From Acidobacteriota bacterium (GTDB lineage Bacteria; Acidobacteriota; Terriglobia; Terriglobales; Acidobacteriaceae), in assembly GCA_021801945.1 (NCBI GenBank), contig JAKABE010000214.1, positions 1-6,153 of the forward strand: a DNA stretch of 6,153 nt, read 5' to 3'. Below are positions 1 through 6,153 of the stretch, one piece after another (position 1 is the stretch's first letter; every line of letters starts with the position of its first letter). The notes below the pieces were generated by a model, which searched no databases, was not told where the DNA came from, and was given only the letters and a program-made list of their open reading frames with translations. A program made the position numbers and the translations under genes.

Positions 1-9
1 CACGAACAG

Positions 10-44
10 GCTGAGAGCTGATGGCTGAAAGCTGGGAGCTGCTT
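10..44. repeat. Five-unit imperfect heptad repeat (GCTGNNN) in the coaX leader
   Basis: Five consecutive 7-bp units each begin with GCTG, with variable triplets AGA, ATG, AAA, GGA and CTT in order. The phase is perfect from base 10 to base 44, and the sequence just before it does not fit the pattern. The array lies between the window edge and the coaX start, and its fourth and fifth units contain the GGGAG that serves as the coaX ribosome binding site. The repeat is seen directly; any function is unknown. Because the units differ from one another, slipped-strand phase variation is not strongly suggested. Confidence 0.7.
34..38 (+). promoter_or_regulatory. Ribosome binding site of coaX
   Basis: GGGAG lies ten bases before the ATG of coaX. 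It supports that start codon and sits inside the heptad repeat. Confidence 0.5.
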
Positions 45-48
45 TTCT

Positions 49-948
49 ATGTTGCTTGCTCTTGATGTCGGCAACACCAATACGACGCTGGGCGTCTATC
101 GCCTCGACCGTGACACGCCCGAGCTGGTCGCACACTGGCGCGTCACCACTCATCGCGCCCAGACCGTCGACGAGTACGGCGTCTTCTTTGTCAAGCTCTT
201 CGAGATGAACGGCCTGTCACCCAGCCAGGTGCATCACATCATCATCGCTTCGGTGGTGCCGCCGGTCGAGTCCACGCTGCGCCAGATGTGTGAAAACTAC
301 TTTCACGTGCAGCCGATGTTCGTTGAGCCGGGCATCAAGACGGGCATGAAGATGCTCATCGACAATCCCACTGAGCTGGGCGCCGACCGGCTGGCCGACG
401 CCGTGGCTGCCTATGAGCGCTACGGCGGCCCATGCATCGTGGTGGACTTCGGCACGGCCACCAAGTTTGAGGTCATCTCGCCGCGCGGCGAGTACCTGGG
501 CGGGGCCATTGCGCCCGGCCTGGGCCTCAGCGCCGATGCGCTCTTCGCGCGCGCCGCGCGGCTCAGCCGCGTGGACATCAAGCGCCCCGCCAAGGTCATC
601 GGCACCAACACCGTCACCCACCTGCAGAGCGGACTTTACTTCGGCTATATCGGCCTCGTGGACGGCATTCTGGAGCGCATTCTTGCCGAGATGAACGAGA
701 CTGAGCCGGGCCAGCAGCCGCGCATCGTCGCCACCGGCGGCCTGGCGCGGATGGTGGCCGGCGACTCGCGCTACATCAAGGAGATCGACGACCTGCTCAC
801 CCTCGACGGCTTGCGCATCCTCTTCGAGCGCAACCGCGCCGCGCACCCACGCGGGCGCGCACACGACCGCCAAGCCGGAGACGCAGCTTCAGGGAGCGAA
901 AGCGCTCAAGCCGGTGCGGAGCGCCGCGGCAAGGAGCAGCAGTCTTGA
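49..948 (+). CDS. coaX: Type III pantothenate kinase (CoaX)
   Basis: This cytoplasmic enzyme phosphorylates pantothenate to 4'-phosphopantothenate with ATP, the first step of coenzyme A synthesis. Type III enzymes belong to the ASKHA (actin/hexokinase-like) fold and need a monovalent cation. The N-terminal phosphate motif DVGNT is at residues 6-10. GADR is at 111-114, with D113 as the expected catalytic Asp. The second phosphate motif DFGTATKF is at 133-140, GGAIAPG at 151-157, GTNT...QSGL at 185-196 and ATGG at 228-231. The core ends near residue 262, as in usual family members of about 255-265 aa. The remaining 37 residues are a polar, Ala/Gly/Arg/Glu-rich tail that looks disordered. K139 replaces the Thr commonly seen in DFGTATTF. 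The ATG at 49 puts DVGNT at the usual distance from the N-terminus and has an RBS. It is the first gene of a probable four-gene unit. Confidence 0.96.
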   Translation: MLLALDVGNTNTTLGVYRLDRDTPELVAHWRVTTHRAQTVDEYGVFFVKLFEMNGLSPSQVHHIIIASVVPPVESTLRQMCENYFHVQPMFVEPGIKTGMKMLIDNPTELGADRLADAVAAYERYGGPCIVVDFGTATKFEVISPRGEYLGGAIAPGLGLSADALFARAARLSRVDIKRPAKVIGTNTVTHLQSGLYFGYIGLVDGILERILAEMNETEPGQQPRIVATGGLARMVAGDSRYIKEIDDLLTLDGLRILFERNRAAHPRGRAHDRQAGDAASGSESAQAGAERRGKEQQS

Positions 949-986
949 GCCGCTCCGGCCGCTACACAGCATCGCCGGTTCTTTCG

Positions 987-991
987 TGAGG
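987..991 (+). promoter_or_regulatory. Ribosome binding site of the 235-aa unknown protein
   Basis: TGAGG lies seven bases before the ATG at 999. It supports that start, the first Met of the frame. Confidence 0.45.
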
Positions 992-998
992 CGCCGCG

Positions 999-1706
999 AT
1001 GCGCAACTACTTTAATTACTTCACCGAGATTGAGGATCGCTTCCAGCAACGGCGCGGATCGATTCTATTGCTCTCCACGCTCGACTGGGCGCTGATCGAG
1101 ACCTGGCGCGAGGCGGGCATACCGCTGGAAGCTGTGCTGCGCGGCATCGACGCGGCCTTCGACAAGTACGAGGCGCGGCAGAAGCGCGGCCGCATGAGGC
1201 GCATCAACGGCCTGGCGTGGTGCGCGCAAGCGGTAATGGACGCCGCCATGGAGCTGAAGGAAGCCTCGGCCGGTACGGCCTCCGCAGAAGCTCCCGCGCG
1301 CGAGTCGGGCTTTGAGCACGAGCGCGTGGCCGCGCACCTTGAGACCGCCGCCGCCGCGCTGGACGCCGCCACCGTTGCTCCCGAAGCTTGCGCGGCAACT
1401 GCCAGCCGCTTGCGCGAGCTGGCCTGCGAAGCGCGCAGTACCGAAGGAGATAAGCCAGCCGATATCGAGGCCTTGGAGCGCTCGCTCATCGTGCTGGAAG
1501 AGAAGCTATTCGCCGCCCTCACCGCCGCCGCGCCCGAGGAGCTTTTAGTGGGCCTGAAGGAGCACGCCGCCCGCGAGCTGGCGCCCTACCGGAGCCGCAT
1601 GGGCGCCGTGCAACTGCGCCATGTGGAGCACCAGTTTGTGCAGAAGCAGCTCCTGGTGCACTACAACCTGCCGCGCCTCAGCCTCTTTTATATGAGCCAG
1701 CAATGA
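999..1706 (+). CDS. Conserved-looking helical protein of unknown function (235 aa)
   Basis: I do not recognise a named family. No signal peptide or membrane segment is visible, so it is probably cytoplasmic. Residues 1-85 are rich in aromatic and hydrophobic residues (YFNYFTEIE at 4-12, LLLSTLDWALIETW at 23-36, GIPLEAVLRGIDAAF at 40-54, RINGLAWCAQAV at 68-79) and read as an ordered all-helical domain. Residues 86-150 are Ala/Glu-rich and look like a variable linker. Residues 155-235 are again helical and end in an aromatic motif, PRLSLFYM (225-232). The pattern 'W, Gly-Ile-Pro, helix with GID-A, then a basic stretch and I-N-x-L' loosely recalls the DnaD/DnaB_2 helical domain; this is only a weak similarity by eye. 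The gene starts 50 bases after coaX and its stop overlaps the methyltransferase start by four bases, so the two are probably translated together. The coding call is supported by good codon structure, an RBS and tight packing. Confidence 0.85.
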   Translation: MRNYFNYFTEIEDRFQQRRGSILLLSTLDWALIETWREAGIPLEAVLRGIDAAFDKYEARQKRGRMRRINGLAWCAQAVMDAAMELKEASAGTASAEAPARESGFEHERVAAHLETAAAALDAATVAPEACAATASRLRELACEARSTEGDKPADIEALERSLIVLEEKLFAALTAAAPEELLVGLKEHAARELAPYRSRMGAVQLRHVEHQFVQKQLLVHYNLPRLSLFYMSQQ

Positions 1707-3079
1707 CGAAACGCACAGGAAAAGAGAAACGGAGCAATCCTGGCAGGGCAAAGCAGAAGAGGGCTGAGCCCTCGGCATACGCTGACAAGCCGCTCCTGGC
1801 GCAGATCGAGAAGACAGTCGAAATTGAAAAGCCCATTTACGGCGGCGCATTTCTGGCGCGTGCGGAAGGTAAGGCGGTCTTTGTGCCGCTTACATTGCCC
1901 GGCGAGCAGGCGCGTGTGCGCATCGTCGAAGACAAGCGCGGTTATGCAACCGCAGAGGTGGAGGAGATTGTCACGCCCGCGCCGGAGCGGGTCGCGCCCG
2001 CCTGCCGCCACTTCGGCGTTTGCGGCGGCTGTCACTATCAGCACGCGGAGTACGCGGCGCAGCTCCGCTTTCAGCAAGCCATTCTGCGCGAAACGCTCGA
2101 GCGCGGCGGCGTGCGTGTGCCCGAGAAGATGGCGGTGTTGAGCGCGGATCCGTGGGCCTACCGCAATCGCATTCGCCTCGCCTTTGACGCGGCGGGAGAT
2201 CTCGGTTACCGCGGCCGCCGCTCCCACGCCGTGATTCCCATCGCCGAGTGCCCCATCGCCGCGCCGCTGCTGGTGCGCACCGCGCACGCCGCCGGCGAGG
2301 TTTTGCGCCAATTGTCATTCGTCCAGCGAGCCACGGAGATTTCGTTCTTCTGCGATGCCACCGAGACTGCGCTGTTGGTGAGCGTCTTCACCGCCAGAGC
2401 TGCGAAGGGCGCGTTTCAGGATTTTGCCCGGACGCTTTCGGAACGGATTCCTGTGCTGAAAGGAGCGGAGCTTGTGGCTGCGGGGCAACCAGGCCAACCG
2501 CCGCGCACCATTGCGCAGTGGGGCGCAACTTCCCTCACCTACCGCGCCGCCGGCTCTGATTACCGTGTGGATCACGGCGCATTTTTCCAGGTGAACCGCT
2601 GGCTGGTGGATGCGCTCGTTGAGCGCGTGACCGCAGGACGCAGCGGCACGCTGGCGTGGGATCTCTTCGCCGGAGTGGGACTGTTCGCGCGGCGGCTTGC
2701 GGAGGGCTTCGAGCGTGTCGTAGCGGTCGAGTCCGCGCCCGCTACCGCCACGGCTCTCGAGCACAATCTCAGCGGCACGCATGCGACTGCAGTGAAAGCC
2801 ACAACGATCGATTTCCTGCGCCGCGCCCACGCAGGCGAGCGCCCCGATCTGATCGTCGCCGACCCGCCGCGCACCGGCCTGGGCGCGGAGGCGTGCAAGC
2901 TGCTCGGCGCGATCGCCGCGCCCGCGCTAGTCTATGTCTCCTGCGATCCGGCTACTTTGGCCCGCGATCTGCGCGCGCTGGCCGGCGCTGGCTACGCGAT
3001 TAAAAGACTTGCTCTCGCCGACCTCTTTCCGCATACCTTCCATCTGGAAACAGTGGCCGAATTGTGCCGTTCCTGTTAA
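1703..3079 (+). CDS. rlmD: TrmA/RlmD-family RNA (uracil-C5)-methyltransferase
   Basis: This enzyme transfers a methyl group from S-adenosylmethionine to C5 of a uridine in RNA. RlmD members act on U1939 of 23S rRNA; the exact target here is inferred. A basic, probably disordered N-terminus (1-30) precedes a TRAM RNA-binding domain at about 32-92. Cysteines C101, C107 and C110 (CxxxxxCxxC) plus C183 (AECP) match the 4Fe-4S ligand set of RlmD-type enzymes. The methyltransferase domain has FFQVN at 294-298, the SAM loop DLFAGVGLFA at 320-329, DPPRTG at 387-392, the nucleophile C414 in SCDPATLARD, and the general-base E449 in FHLETVAEL. At 458 aa it is close to E. coli RlmD in length and complete. 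The ATG overlaps the upstream stop as ATGA; only a weak Shine-Dalgarno is visible, consistent with translational coupling. Fe-S ligands plus TRAM favour RlmD over TrmA, though RlmCD-type or tRNA specificity cannot be excluded. Confidence 0.93.
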   Translation: MTKRTGKEKRSNPGRAKQKRAEPSAYADKPLLAQIEKTVEIEKPIYGGAFLARAEGKAVFVPLTLPGEQARVRIVEDKRGYATAEVEEIVTPAPERVAPACRHFGVCGGCHYQHAEYAAQLRFQQAILRETLERGGVRVPEKMAVLSADPWAYRNRIRLAFDAAGDLGYRGRRSHAVIPIAECPIAAPLLVRTAHAAGEVLRQLSFVQRATEISFFCDATETALLVSVFTARAAKGAFQDFARTLSERIPVLKGAELVAAGQPGQPPRTIAQWGATSLTYRAAGSDYRVDHGAFFQVNRWLVDALVERVTAGRSGTLAWDLFAGVGLFARRLAEGFERVVAVESAPATATALEHNLSGTHATAVKATTIDFLRRAHAGERPDLIVADPPRTGLGAEACKLLGAIAAPALVYVSCDPATLARDLRALAGAGYAIKRLALADLFPHTFHLETVAELCRSC

Positions 3080-3115
3080 GCTTGACCGCATCAATCCTTT
3101 GTCGATTCAGGCGCG

Positions 3116-5878
3116 ATGCAGTCTGGCGCACCCAACTTTGAGCAGAACGCCCAGGGCCCTGCCGTCTCCGTTCGGCCAGGCGCTGGATTAAGCTCCGTGC
3201 CCCTGTTTCATGCAGCGTGGCTCTTTGCGCTGGGCATTGTTGCCGCGCACTGGCTCTGGCCGCGACCCAGTCTCACACTCATCGCTCTCGCTCCGGTTGC
3301 CGTTCTGTGTTGCGTTGCCGCGTTTCACGCGCAGCGCATTGCCTGGCTGCCACTCGGCGTCTTGTGGCTGCTTCTGGGCGCATGGTGCGCGGAGATGCAG
3401 CCGCAACCAGCGCCCGCGCCGGCTCTGGCCAAGTTTTCCGACGGCCTTCTCCGCACCGTAGAGGGAACCGTCGTGAACGCCGGCCCGGTGCGCACGGAGG
3501 CCGAGCAGAACCTCGATGCGCCTTCACCCTCGGCCCCTTCGCAGAGCATCGATGTTCGCGTTTCCAGCATTGAGAAGGTCACCGACACTGAGGACGCGCA
3601 GGTTCCCGCCGCGGGCGGCGTGCGGATCACCGTGCGCTGGCCGATGGGCAGCTCGCCTCAGTCCTTTCGCTGCGGCGAGCGCATCCGCGCTGTGGTCCGC
3701 CTGCTGCCGCCGGAGATCTATCACGATCCTGGCGTCTGGAGCCGCGCGGACTATCTGCTCGGCCAAGGGATCACTTCCACATCCTCGGTAAAAATCACGG
3801 ACGTCGAGCGCCTGCCCTCAGCGGAGGTTCCGAACCGCGGCTTTCAGCTGTGGTGGCTATTCGCGCCGGGCGCATCGCTCTCCTGCCGCGTGAGCGGCTG
3901 GCAGCATGCCACCACCGCCCGTCTGCTGGCCCTGCCCGCAGCCATGCGCCGCCTGCCTCCCGCTCTGCGTCTCACTCCGGACGACGCCATCATGCTGTCC
4001 GCCATGGTGGCTGGCGACCGCACCTATCTGACTCACGAGCTGCGTGTGGGCTTTGAGCGCACCGGTTCCTTTCACATGCTAGTGGTCTCCGGTCTGCACC
4101 TCGCCATCCTCGCCGGATGCGTCTTCTGGATCACGCGGCGCCTGCGCCTGCCGCGTGCGCCGGCTACCTTCCTCACCATCTTCGCGTCCTTTGCCTACGC
4201 GCTTTTTACCGGCTTCGCTACGCCGGTGCGGCGCTCGCTGTTGATGATCACCCTATATCTGCTGGGCCGGCTGGTCTATCGCGAGCGCAGCCCCATGAAC
4301 ACCATCGGCTTTGCCGCACTGTGCCTCCTGGCCCTGAGTCCGCGCAGCCTGCTCGACGCCAGCCTGCAGATGACGCTGTTGGCGGTCGTCGCCATCGCCG
4401 GCATCGCCGCTCCGCTGCTTCAGGCCACCGTGCATCCTTACCTAGCCGCCATGCGTGACCTGCGCATCATCGCCATGGACGTAAAGCTCGCGCCAAAGTT
4501 GGCGCAGTTCCGCGTGGAGATGCGGATGATTGCCCAGCGGCTGCAAACCGCGGCAAACCGCTTTGTTGCTTGGCGTCTTTTTCCCTGGCTCGTACGTTTT
4601 GTACTCCGGTTGATCGAGTTGGTCGTGGTCTCCTGTGTGGTGGAACTGGCCATGACCTTGCCCATGGCCGTCTATTTCCATCGCATCACGATCTTCGCTT
4701 TGCCGGTGAATCTCCTGATCTTGCCGCTGCTTTCCGTGCTCATGCCGGCCGCGCTGCTCATGCTGCTGGCGCTGATTGTGTGGCCCTCTGCGGCCGCGAT
4801 TCCAGCCATGATTGTCGCCCTTGTATTTCACTTGGGAGTCGGCTTGGTGCACCTTTTCGGCTCCATGGCGCTTGGAGATTTCCGCATTCCCAGTCCGCTT
4901 CTTTGGCAGTCAGTGGCCTTCTGCGCTCTGCTGGCAGCAGCCATGGTGCTGGCTCACGGGAGATTGGCCGGCAGGGTCCGCTGGCCTGGCCGCCTTGCCT
5001 GGGTCGTGCTGCTCCTGGCTGCGCTGGCCGCGGTCGCGCCGCGCCCCGTCGAGCATCCACGCGGCGACTTGCTCGTTGCGGCTATTGACGTGGGCCAGGG
5101 CGACTCGCTGCTGCTCATCACGCCCGGCGGCAAAACCTTGCTCGTCGATGGTGGCGGCTTCGGCGGCGGTCCGCGTTATGCTCCACAGAACTTCGATATC
5201 GGTGAGGAGGTGGTTTCGCCGGCGCTTTGGTCTCGCGGCATTCGTCATCTCGATGCGGTGGCGCTTTCCCACGCCCACTCCGACCACATGGGTGGCCTGC
5301 CCGCTATCTTGCGTAACTTCCATCCCGATGAATTATGGGTAGGCAAAAATCCACGCATTCCGGCTTACAATGCGCTTCTGGCGGAAGCCGCCGATCTCCA
5401 TATCCGGCTCCGCAACCTCCGTGCTGGCGATGCCTTCCGGTTTGGCCGCACTCAGGTTCATGTTCTCGCGCCCTTCCGCAGCTACCAGCCAGGTCTCGAG
5501 CCGGCGAACGATGATTCGATGGTGCTGCACGTAGCCTACGGCGCAACCTCCGTGCTCCTCGAGGGTGACGCCGAAGCGCCCATCGAGCAGGACATGCTTG
5601 CAGAGCGAGGCCTCCGGAGCACGCTCCTCAAAGTAGCCCATCACGGCAGCATCACGTCCTCGCGGCCTGCGTTCCTGGCCCGGGTAGACCCACGCTGGGC
5701 CGTCATCTCTTGCGGACTTCGCAACCGCTACGGCCATCCGCGGGAGGAGGTGCTGGACGAGCTCGAAGCGAATCAGGTGCGGACCTACCTGACCGAAGTC
5801 AACGGTATCTCGTGCTTCGTACTAAACGGAAAGACCGCCCAGGCAGATCCGGAGTGCGGCTTACGCCGGGCGCCATGA
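3116..5878 (+). CDS. comEC: ComEC/Rec2 competence DNA-uptake channel protein
   Basis: ComEC is the inner-membrane protein through which single-stranded DNA enters the cytoplasm in natural transformation. Three hydrophobic segments (about 30-47, 53-70, 76-92) lead into the DUF4131 domain (about 110-230), with the familiar HDPGVWSRADYLLGQGI at 203-219. The Competence domain follows (about 288-640): VVSGLHLA at 323-330, then many membrane helices (about 320-338, 346-366, 371-388, 395-436, 499-583, 596-613, 625-641). A polar helical insert at about 437-498 interrupts it. The C-terminal metallo-beta-lactamase domain (about 650-905) has AIDVGQGDS (656-664), the metal motif HAHSDH (719-724), NDDS (798-801), LLEGDAE with D818, and VAHHGS with H842/H843. 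All expected metal ligands appear present, so nuclease-type activity is plausible. At 920 aa it is longer than B. subtilis ComEC, mainly from the insert and loops. The start at 3116 has only a weak TCAGG upstream; a GTG at 3197 is an alternative. It follows the methyltransferase by 36 bases. Confidence 0.95.
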   Translation: MQSGAPNFEQNAQGPAVSVRPGAGLSSVPLFHAAWLFALGIVAAHWLWPRPSLTLIALAPVAVLCCVAAFHAQRIAWLPLGVLWLLLGAWCAEMQPQPAPAPALAKFSDGLLRTVEGTVVNAGPVRTEAEQNLDAPSPSAPSQSIDVRVSSIEKVTDTEDAQVPAAGGVRITVRWPMGSSPQSFRCGERIRAVVRLLPPEIYHDPGVWSRADYLLGQGITSTSSVKITDVERLPSAEVPNRGFQLWWLFAPGASLSCRVSGWQHATTARLLALPAAMRRLPPALRLTPDDAIMLSAMVAGDRTYLTHELRVGFERTGSFHMLVVSGLHLAILAGCVFWITRRLRLPRAPATFLTIFASFAYALFTGFATPVRRSLLMITLYLLGRLVYRERSPMNTIGFAALCLLALSPRSLLDASLQMTLLAVVAIAGIAAPLLQATVHPYLAAMRDLRIIAMDVKLAPKLAQFRVEMRMIAQRLQTAANRFVAWRLFPWLVRFVLRLIELVVVSCVVELAMTLPMAVYFHRITIFALPVNLLILPLLSVLMPAALLMLLALIVWPSAAAIPAMIVALVFHLGVGLVHLFGSMALGDFRIPSPLLWQSVAFCALLAAAMVLAHGRLAGRVRWPGRLAWVVLLLAALAAVAPRPVEHPRGDLLVAAIDVGQGDSLLLITPGGKTLLVDGGGFGGGPRYAPQNFDIGEEVVSPALWSRGIRHLDAVALSHAHSDHMGGLPAILRNFHPDELWVGKNPRIPAYNALLAEAADLHIRLRNLRAGDAFRFGRTQVHVLAPFRSYQPGLEPANDDSMVLHVAYGATSVLLEGDAEAPIEQDMLAERGLRSTLLKVAHHGSITSSRPAFLARVDPRWAVISCGLRNRYGHPREEVLDELEANQVRTYLTEVNGISCFVLNGKTAQADPECGLRRAP

Positions 5879-5899
5879 CGCTCGTCAGTGCGTGGCCGC

Positions 5900-6153
5900 T
5901 CAAACGTGATAGCTGTTGAAGAGGAACTGGCCTCCAAGAATCAGCAGCCAGAGCCAGAGAGCGAACCGCAGTGGCCGGCGCGGTACACGCGCGCTGAGAA
6001 GAATTCCGCAAGTAGCCCCGACAATGCCTCCAGTGATGAGTTGCAAGAAAAGGCCGGGATCAGTGACGAGCGAGAACCAGTGCGCACTGCTGCCGATGAG
6101 CGAAACGGTAAACCCGAAGAGGATGTCGGTGCCCACCACTTACGCCGGCTCTA
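5900..6153 (-). pseudogene. C-terminal part of a TauE/SafE-family permease, frame broken by TAA
   Basis: Read on the minus strand, the open stretch from GTG at 6139 to TGA at 5902-5900 codes 79 residues with three hydrophobic segments (about 6-22, 30-50, 56-74). The opening VVGTDI, the segment LLQLITGGIVGATCG-like Gly-rich helix, the R-x-P-x-R-x-L-R turn and the final helix match the C-terminal half of TauE/SafE (DUF81) anion exporters. In that family VGTD lies in mid-protein. The codon just before GTG is TAA (6142-6140), and the codons before it read E-P-A, which fits the usual family context. So the gene seems cut by one nonsense codon, or the base is a sequencing or assembly error. The remaining 5' part lies outside the window. 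It could be expressed as a short protein from GTG, but 79 residues do not make a full TauE repeat. It converges on comEC with a 21-base gap. Confidence 0.6.

Noticed and set aside
1..21. Possible last codons (H-E-Q-A-E-S-stop) of an upstream gene in frame 1
   Set aside because: Only six codons precede the stop, and they run into the heptad repeat. Nothing identifies a gene; birA would be a common coaX neighbour, but this cannot be seen here.
217..873. Long minus-strand open frame (218 codons) opposite coaX
   Set aside because: It is a by-product of GC-rich codon use opposite a clear CoaX; its translation has no recognisable motif.
955..985. Possible hairpin CCGGC/GCCGG followed by TTCTTTC between coaX and the next gene
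   Set aside because: The stem is only five pairs with a 14-base loop and the T tract is interrupted. It is too weak to call a terminator, and the downstream gene lies close by on the same strand.
1688..2311. Minus-strand open frame of 207 codons opposite rlmD
   Set aside because: It lies opposite the TRAM and Fe-S regions of a confidently identified gene, and its translation shows no domain.
5876..5887. Short inverted repeat TGACG/CGTCA at the comEC stop, as a convergent terminator
   Set aside because: The stem is at most five pairs with a two-base loop and no T tract on either strand, so it does not support a terminator.
1..6153. CRISPR array, tRNA/rRNA genes, insertion sequence ends, toxin-antitoxin or defence genes
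   Set aside because: No spaced direct repeats, structured RNA sequence, transposase motif or defence-type domain was seen on either strand.

Overview
This is a GC-rich bacterial chromosomal segment, densely coded. Four co-directional plus-strand genes fill bases 49-5878, and the end of a convergent minus-strand gene lies at the right edge. The protein set, GC-rich codon use and gene order (type III pantothenate kinase, a lineage-type helical protein, an RNA m5U methyltransferase, ComEC) suggest Acidobacteriota, probably an Acidobacteriaceae/Terriglobia member. This is recollection of family resemblance, not a database result. Nothing points to a plasmid, phage or insertion sequence.

Layout. 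(1) Bases 1-48 are a short leader holding five in-phase imperfect 7-bp repeats (GCTGNNN); the last units supply the ribosome binding site of the first gene. (2) 49-948 is coaX, type III pantothenate kinase, with all main motifs and an unusually long polar C-terminal tail. (3) 999-1706 is an unrecognised helical protein of 235 aa with conserved-looking ends and an Ala-rich middle. Its N-terminal part loosely resembles DnaD-type helical domains. (4) 1703-3079 is a TrmA/RlmD-family RNA uracil-C5 methyltransferase, overlapping the previous gene by ATGA, with a TRAM domain, an Fe-S cysteine set and the catalytic Cys/Glu pair. (5) 3116-5878 is a full-length ComEC/Rec2 DNA-uptake channel of 920 aa with an N-terminal DUF4131 domain, a Competence membrane domain and a C-terminal metallo-beta-lactamase domain. 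It carries an insert of about 60 aa in the membrane region. (6) 5900-6153 on the minus strand is the C-terminal end of a TauE/SafE-family membrane permease whose frame is closed by a TAA at a point that is normally mid-protein.

The four plus-strand genes are spaced at 50, -4 and 36 bases and look like one transcription unit. They mix cofactor synthesis (CoA), RNA modification and DNA uptake, so the grouping looks like a conserved housekeeping cluster and not a single pathway. I see no new multi-gene system here. The points most worth a second look are the unknown 235-aa protein coupled to the methyltransferase, the interrupted TauE frame, and the ComEC insert.
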